Below are positions 57,842-64,000 of a stretch of 64,000 nucleotides of DNA, piece after piece. Under the pieces are notes generated by a model. It did no database searches. It saw nothing but the letters and a program-made list of their open reading frames with translations, and had not been told where the DNA came from. Within the stretch, counting starts at the first letter, position 1. Each line of letters starts with the position of its first letter. Origin of the DNA: Chiridota heheva (lineage: Eukaryota; Echinodermata; Holothuroidea; Apodida; Chiridotidae); NCBI GenBank assembly GCA_020152595.1, contig JAIGNY010002171.1, positions 1,303,501 to 1,367,500 of the forward strand, given 5' to 3'. The position numbers and the translations under genes were made by a program.

Positions 57842-59520
57842 GACCAGACAAGCCCTAGGATACTATGTGTGGCTAAGGTCAATTGCGAGCTGAGAAAGAC
57901 CAGACAAGCCCTAGGATACTATGTGTGGCTAAGGTCAATTGCGAGCTGAGAAAGACCAGACAAGCCCTAGGATACTATGTAGGTGTGCGAGCTGAGAAAG
58001 ACCAGACAAGCCCTAGGATACTATGTGTGGCTAAGGTCTGAGCTGGGAAAGACCAGACAAGCCCTAGGATACTATGTGTGGCTAAGGTCAATTGCGAGCT
58101 GGGAAAGACCAGACAAGCCCTAGGATACTATGTGTGGCTAAGGTCAATTGCGAGCTGGGAAAGACCAGACAAGCCCTAGGATACTATGTGTGGCTAAGGT
58201 GGCAATTGCGAGCTGGGAAAGACCAGCTGATACTATGTGTGGCTAAGGTCAAAGACCAGACAAGCCCTAGGATACTATGTGTGGCTAAGGACAAGACCAG
58301 ACAAGCCCTAGGATAGGATACTATGTGCTGGGAAAGACCAGACAAGCCCTAGGATACTATGTGTGGCTAAGGTCAATTGCGAGCTGGGAAAGACCAGACA
58401 AGCCCTAGGATACTATGTGTGGCTAAGGTCAAGTGCGAGCTGGGAAAGACCAGACAAGCCCTAGGATATAGCTGGGAAAGACCAGACAAGCCCTAGGATA
58501 CTATGTGTGGCTAAGGTCAGTGCGAGCTGGGAAAGGCCCTAGGATACTATGTGTGGCTAAGGTCAGCAGAGCTGGGAAAGACCAGACAAGCCCTAGGATA
58601 CTATGTGTGGCTAAGGTCAATTATGTGTGGCTAAGGTCAAGTGCGAGCTGGGAAAGACCAGACAAGCCCTAGGGAGACTGGGAAAGACCAGACAAGCCCT
58701 AGGATACTGTGGCTAAGGTCAAGTGCGAGCTGGAAAGACCAGACAAGCCCTAGGATACTATGTGTGGCTAAGGTCAATTCAGTGACAAGAGCTGGAAAGA
58801 CCAGACAAGCCCTAGGATACTATGTGTGGCTAAGGTCAATTAGGCTATGTAGGTGGCTAAAGAGCTGGGAAAGACCAGACAAGCCCTAGGATACTATGTG
58901 TGGCTAAGGTCAATTGCGAGCTGGAAAAGACCAGACAAGCCCTAGGATACTATGTGTGGCTAAGGTCAATTGCGAGCTGGGAAAGACCAGACAAGCCCTA
59001 GGATACTATGTGTGGCTAAGGTCATGTGTGGCTAAGGCAGTGAGCTGGGAAAGACCAGACAAGCCCTAGGATACTATGTGTGGCTAAGGTCAATTGCGAG
59101 CTGGGAAAGACCAGACAAGCCCTAGGATACTATGTGTGGCTAAGGTCAATTGTGGCTAAGGAAAGACCAGACAAGCCTAGGATACTATGTGGCTAAGGTC
59201 AAGTGCGAGCAGCTGGGAAAGACCAGACAAGCCCTAGGATACTATGTGTGTGCGAGCTGGGAAAGACCAGACAAGCCCTAGGATACTATGTGTGGCTAAG
59301 GTCAATTGGCTGGGAAAGACCAGACAAGCCCTAGGATACTATGTGTGGCTAAGGTCAATTGCGAGCTGGGAAAAAGACCAGACAGACAAGCCCTAGGATA
59401 CTATGTGTGGCTAAGGTCAGCTGGGAAAGACCAGACAAGCCCTGGGAAAGTCAATTAAGAGCTGGGAAAGAGAACCTGGGAAGTCTTCAGCTGGGAAAGA
59501 GAGAACCTTGGGAAGTCTTC
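57842..59520 (+). repeat. 56-bp minisatellite with many deletions, about 30 units
   Basis: Full units join gaccagacaagccctaggat, actatgtgtggctaaggtca and attgcgagctgggaaa. Many units are truncated at different points. The end passes into a related agctgggaaagagaacct motif. It starts about 400 bp past the PLEKHA8-like stop codon. Confidence 0.93.
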
Positions 59521-59920
59521 AAGAATACCTGCCTGGTCAAGAAGAACTGTTACTAAAGTTCAATCTACACACAAATCATTAAACTAAGTTTTAGAACTCT
59601 TAATTTTCCCCAGGTTTTGATACTTAAAGAAGTCCTTTTTTTCTCAGTGACTGCATTCTGATCTTGATGGCTCACTCACTCTTATTTTCCCAAGTAATTC
59701 ACCTGTAACATTTTAAGGAACTATGCATTACAACTGATAAAATATGAGCATATTCACAAACTGCTTTCACCTGACAATCCATTATTTTCCCTCACAAGAA
59801 AACATTTAAGATTTTCCAATTTCCATGATTGTTTATACAAACCACAATCAGTTATGCAGTTTAAGTGCCACAGGCATATATAATTAATCTTCCAGATACA
59901 ATGACTGCAGCTTAAGGCCA

Positions 59921-60118
59921 TCAGACCTTCTCTGTATTTTCCAAATTGTTGTGAATATAAAATTCATGTAGCAGGTCTGTGATGACCTCCATGGCTATTT
60001 GACACTGTTCCAGGTCCTTCATCACCGTTGGTCGAAAGTTTTTATTTTCAATGTCTTCCTTGTTAGTGGCAATAAACCCCTGGAAGTCTTCTAAGCTTGG
60101 TGCTGCTCTTGCGGCAAG
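59921..60118 (-). CDS. PLEKHA8: PLEKHA8-like terminal exon with stop
   Basis: The exon reads LAARAAPSLEDFQGFIATN and runs to EFYIHNNLENTEKV, then TGA (minus-strand reading of 59921-59923). The acceptor is ccccacag. The last residues form the C-terminal helix region of the GLTP fold. Confidence 0.88.
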   Translation of the reverse strand, partial: LAARAAPSLEDFQGFIATNKEDIENKNFRPTVMKDLEQCQIAMEVITDLLHEFYIHNNLENTEKV

Positions 60119-63100
60119 CTGTGGGGACAAAAACAGGTGCAGGAAAAGTTGCGGAGAATTCTGTTTGTTCTAAACTGAGAGAACAATAGAATACAGAAAG
60201 CACTCAAGAGTATTCTTTTGTTAACTAGTGGTACTTGTGTGTGTATGTGCGTGTGTGTGTGTTTGTTTGACTTGTACTACCACTGAGAGAACTTGTCAAA
60301 CTGCAAGAAGATGATATAATACCACTACTTGTCAAACTGCAAGAAGATGCACTTACCACAAACATGCCCCTCACCACCCAGCCATGATAGTTCTTCAAAG
60401 ACCTTGAGTATGCATTGCCTGGACAAAAAGAAAAATTAATATGTGAATAATAAAAAGCAGAAGACACACAACTAACCTGCTACATACATAGAAACTGGCC
60501 TGTTACATACATGGGAGCTGGCCTGCTACATACATGGGAGCTGGCCTGTTACATAAATGGGAAGTGGCCTGTTACATACATAGAAATTGGCCTGCTACAT
60601 AAATGGAAACTGCTACATAAATGGGAACTGGCCTGCTGCATACATAAAAACTGGCCTGCTACATACATGGAAACTGGCCTGCTGTATAAATAGGAAATGG
60701 CCTGCTACATACATGGGAACTGGCCTGCTACATACATGAGAATTGGCATGCTACATACATGGGAATTGGCCTGCTACATACATGGGAACTGGCCTGCTAT
60801 GTACATGGGAACTGGCCTGCTACATACATGGGAACTGGCCTGCTACATACATGGGAACTGGCCTGCTATATACATGTGAACTGGCCTGCTGCATACATGG
60901 GAACTGGCTTGCTGCATACGTGGGAACTATCTGCTAAATTATTGTAAGGTAACTTATTGCATATATGTAGCTAATCAGCTGTATACACATGAGTTTATAT
61001 CCTGTGAGTTTGAAGTACGACATAATTGTGAACACCCACTTAGGCAAAGGGAATATTCATTTAAGTCATACATACATATCATGTACAGTATACAAGCATG
61101 GATCAAAGAAAATACCAATACAACTTTTTATCAAAATGCAAAGGATGTCAGAAATTACTACCCACTTGCAACAGTGTTCATGTCTGTTTCTCCATTGACG
61201 ATTTCTTTCAGTAATTCTTTGATGAACTGTAAAGACCTAAAGAAGAAAAAAAGTAAACAAATACAATCAATGTCACAAAAAAACAAAAAAACTTGAAAGG
61301 TCTGTGGATATCAACAAAGTTTCATTTCCTAACTAGAATTTTAGCACTCCTACACCGACTTTGCAATTCCAATATGCCTACTATTTTGTCGAGTTTACCT
61401 CCCGCACCCCTGACCTACCTCAGGAATCTTAGACCCATTAAACTTTATTCCGAAATAATTTCTGCCTCACTTTTAATTAATACTGTCTATTTGCATTCTA
61501 AACACTACAGGATTATCTACCTTCTAACTGATTTCTTCCAACACCATATCATTTTTCCAGTTTTATTCAAGCCGAGCATTCATTGCTTGAGTTCATGCCA
61601 AAAACCAATTGTTTTGATTTTGTTTGATACCCAACCACTTGTTTTATTTTTCTTTGGAGTCCAGAAAATGGATTATTTGGATTTTCGTTCAAAGCATAAA
61701 TTCATTATTCAGCACATTCCATTGGAAAGTTTAAACTAAGTCTTGACAGATCTCATCCTAAAACATCCCCACCCCTCCATTTCTCCCCTTCCCCAGTTCC
61801 AATATGTCCCAAATTTCAATCACTTTGTCCTGAAGCAGTAACAAAACAACACACCAAATTCAATCCATATTCAATCATTAGTTCTTGAGATACCTTGATG
61901 ACACACAAACAAATGAACAGAGGTAAAAACTCCGTCCAACTTCATTGGCAGAGGTAAATAATGAGAGCAAAAAAGCTGGGAAGTTTTTCAATATTGAAAA
62001 TAGATTTCAACTTATAGCTGATCAGAGTTTGTGAACTTTTTATAATCCTTAATCAGGAAGACCATTCAAAATCATCTGTACTTGTGTATTTTCCTTTCCT
62101 TAATTTAAACACCTGAATATATCAAATATGCCTTTAGATTTTGATTGAGGAACGAATAAGGTCTTAATAGGGAAGTTTGAAAATGTGAAGAAGCATTTGC
62201 TGATCATCAAACTTATGTAACGTTTGATCATAATCCTCCTCCTGTTGAAAGCCTTTCACATGCATCCCTGCCTCCAGCTAATCCTTATAAACGCCAGAAT
62301 TCCTACCTTCTGAGCCACATGACTGCGTCCGTGGCTGAATTCTTGACAGCTGTCGTGTTAGTTTCCATTTCTTGATGTATCATGTCCTGAAGAGTTCCAA
62401 ACCTGTCTGGATCAGATTTGTATTTTTGCCGGATTTTCTACAAGAAAAAGTAAAGGGCAATAAATCAATCACTTTACTTTCTTTAAAAAGTTGGGTAAGA
62501 CCGAGATAATTTAATAAGTTGGGTAAGACAGAACTTTATAAGTTGGGTAAGACAAAGAGAATTTAAAAAAATGGGTAAGACAGAACTTTATAAGTTGGGT
62601 AAGACAGAAAGAATTTTATAAGTTGGGTAAGACAGAACTTTAGAAGTTGGGTAAGACAGAGAGAATTTTATAGGTTGGGTAAGACAGAGAATTTTATAAG
62701 TTGGGTAAGACAGAACTTTATAAGTTGGGTAAAACACAGAGAATTTTATATTGATATATGAGGAATGGTTTGAATTAAAGATTTGAGGCAAAATGTTTGT
62801 TTAAACGAAACACTAATTATTGTAACAGTAAATGATAGTAACAATCGTTTATCGCTTAACCGATAAACAGTATCCCTAACCTAATATTTAACGAATCTAT
62901 ATATGCTGAAATTACAAACAAGTAAATCAATCACATTTTACTTTGTGTTAAGATACACTGAGGAAAGAACAAACCACATCAATGATTCTGCATGTGGAAA
63001 AATGAGTATGTAATCTATTTTTCAATACTCACAGCTATTTTGACTGCCAAGATCTTTTGAACAAAATATTTTGTTGTATATCTCTGATACACAACATCAC

Positions 63101-63208
63101 TTTTACTGAAAAAATCAATCACTTTCAAATTAAAACAAATTATTCTCACCCTAATATTACCATTGATATCCATCTTAACTGGAGCAAATGCAGTTGGACT
63201 TAATGCAT
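59921..63208 (-). CDS. PLEKHA8: GLTP-domain protein, PLEKHA8/FAPP2-like, five 3' exons
   Basis: Minus-strand coding exons, in transcript order, are 63208-63150, 62437-62307, 61236-61166, 60418-60357 and 60118-59921. They join in frame to about 172 residues plus TGA. The product is a glycolipid transfer protein fold that carries glycosphingolipids between membranes. Ligand residues known from GLTP are present: Asp and Asn in VKMDINGNIRKI, Trp in AVMWLRR, His in NYHGWVVRG. The text HGWVVRGMFV followed by LAARAAPSLEDF resembles the PLEKHA8/FAPP2 C-terminal domain more than free-standing GLTP, which has HGWIVQ. The N-terminus lies beyond base 64000, so a PH domain cannot be confirmed and the gene could be another GLTP-domain family member. 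No frameshift is seen. It converges with NPEPPS. Confidence 0.85.
60357..60418 (-). CDS. PLEKHA8: PLEKHA8-like exon (conserved His)
   Basis: The exon reads NAYSRSLKNYHGWVVRGMFV. The His in YHGW is the ligand-binding His of GLTP folds. The acceptor is gtccag and the donor is gtaagt. Confidence 0.9.
60478..60930 (+). repeat. 23-bp minisatellite, about 19 units (PLEKHA8-like intron)
   Basis: Units join ctacatacatgggaactggc with ctg. The most regular part is 60700-60900. It lies in the intron between the last two internal exons. Confidence 0.93.
61166..61236 (-). CDS. PLEKHA8: PLEKHA8-like exon
   Basis: The exon reads SLQFIKELLKEIVNGETDMN and then TVA, flanked by split codons that rebuild Arg before it and Ser after it. 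The donor gtgggt is chosen over a nearby gtagta because only the former keeps the next exon in frame. Confidence 0.85.
61240..62306 (-). other. PLEKHA8-like intron
   Basis: AT-rich intronic DNA. A 148-codon plus-strand open frame at 61293-61739 has no recognised family. The stretch 61840-61960 (GTTCTTGAGATACCTTGATG..CACACAAACAAATGAACAGAGG) has the look of a dispersed repeat but was not classified. Confidence 0.4.
62307..62437 (-). CDS. PLEKHA8: PLEKHA8-like exon (conserved Trp)
   Basis: The exon reads KIRQKYKSDPDRFGTLQDMI and ends NSATDAVMWLR plus two bases of an Arg codon. The Trp corresponds to the GLTP residue that stacks on the sugar. The acceptor is ttgtag and the donor is gtagga. Confidence 0.88.
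62490..62748 (+). repeat. 18-28-bp variable minisatellite (PLEKHA8-like intron)
   Basis: The core is ttataagttgggtaagacag with an optional agagaattt spacer, about 12 units. It lies about 50 bp upstream, in transcript sense, of the exon at 62437-62307. Confidence 0.9.
63150..63208 (-). CDS. PLEKHA8: PLEKHA8-like exon (glycolipid head-group Asp/Asn)
   Basis: The exon reads ALSPTAFAPVKMDINGNIR after two bases of a split codon. The acceptor on the minus strand is tttacag and the donor is gtgaga. Asp and Asn of MDINGN are the conserved sugar-binding residues of GLTP folds. Confidence 0.85.
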
Positions 63209-64000
63209 CTGTAAATATAAATACAAAAAATACTAGTCAAAATTGTTTAATTTATTAATGGATTGTGAACGGATGGTGAATCGTTGATATACATACTCAA
63301 AGCCTATAGACATTCAAGAAATGTTTAAAAGGGGCTTTGTACTGAGAAATGCTTTAGAACTGTCGGAAGGACAGTATGCTCAATTACTCAAAGCTAGTAT
63401 AGAGAATTATACAAGCATAACGTAGCAGGGGCAGATGATTTCAAATTACTTGAGCTTTGAAGAATGCGCTTACATTTTCACTTCCACTACAAGCTTCAAA
63501 ATATCTTTGAGTTTTCCCAGATATTTTAAGACAAAACAGGCTCAAGGTTACCTCACCCAGTAACTCAGAAAGCATGTAAAACCTACCAGTCATAAGTATA
63601 ACACCTCTTTTAGTTCTATTAATTAAATATTAAAGAAAGGAGAGGTACTGACTTGCCATTGTCAATGAAAGAATGCCATTCAAGCCCACCCTCCCACAGC
63701 CACTACACATTCCCAGAACTACATCCTGGATTGTAATACAACTTCCAATTTAAAAAAAATATGTGTGTCAAGCAAAGTCAAGCAGCATGAAAAATGTACA
63801 ATAACATTAACGCAAAATTATGCAAAACAATATTGCTTAACGTATGACAAACTAGACATTGGAAATGATACAAATCCACTCACCGCTAACAATGTATATT
63901 CCAGACTGTCCCACATTTCATGTTATCCCATGTCTATACTTTATGCAATCACACCTGAAAACCAGATACTGCTATGTCATTCCACCACTTGCATGTCAAT
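63209..64000 (-). other. PLEKHA8-like intron to window end
   Basis: No further GLTP exon (FFD..G block) was found up to base 64000, so the upstream exons lie outside the window. Confidence 0.5.

Noticed and set aside
61293..61739. 148-codon plus-strand ORF
   Set aside because: It lies inside a minus-strand GLTP-gene intron. The translation matches no family known to me and its composition is like AT-rich intron.

Overview
The window is animal (metazoan) nuclear DNA. Its genes are split by GT-AG introns, about 90% of it is intron or intergenic, and it is full of minisatellites and retroelement fragments (a DIRS-type tyrosine-recombinase element, LINEs with RNase H, tRNA-derived SINEs). Both genes are clear orthologues of vertebrate genes. 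The repeat set (DIRS, I-like LINE with a CAAA tail, AAT-tailed short repeats) suggests a non-vertebrate marine animal, but the species cannot be told from this sequence. No prokaryotic, viral or CRISPR features were seen.

The plus strand from 683 to 43820 carries the last 14 coding exons of a puromycin-sensitive aminopeptidase (NPEPPS, M1 zinc metallopeptidase). They encode about 697 residues, from the end of the N-terminal domain through the GAMEN exopeptidase motif, the HELAH...E zinc site and the C-terminal HEAT-like domain to the stop codon. The upstream exons lie outside the window. Every exon junction keeps frame and every intron is GT-AG, so the gene looks intact despite heavy intron invasion.

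Introns: intron 1 holds a composite repeat with a GCCATGTGGGACAT minisatellite. Intron 4 (9 kb) holds a decayed DIRS element with its inverted termini and internal complementary region, itself carrying a 5'-truncated LINE and a short AAT-tailed insert. Intron 5 holds a SINE cluster and two minisatellites (33 bp and 17 bp). Intron 6 holds a LINE fragment. Intron 7 holds a second, larger copy of the intron 1 repeat. Intron 9 holds about 41 copies of a 34-bp unit. Intron 10 holds a LINE 3' tail ending 21 bp before an exon. Intron 12 holds two LINE copies in series. Intron 13 holds about 107 copies of a CpG-rich 24-bp unit.

Downstream of NPEPPS come a 1.78-kb tandem duplication, a 27-bp minisatellite stop-free in several frames, an inverted copy of a 1.15-kb repeat seen in intron 7, and two 34-bp arrays. 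From 63208 down to 59921 on the minus strand are the last five coding exons of a glycolipid transfer protein (GLTP) domain gene, most like PLEKHA8/FAPP2. The two genes converge. A 56-bp minisatellite lies just past the PLEKHA8-like stop, and two more arrays sit in its introns.

The two genes have no evident functional link: one is cytosolic peptide turnover, the other glycolipid transport. The most unusual content is structural: the DIRS architecture with a flanking 17-bp direct repeat, the 1.15-kb element recognisable by filled/empty comparison, and the symmetric CpG-decay gradient across the 24-bp array. I found no convincing new multi-gene system.
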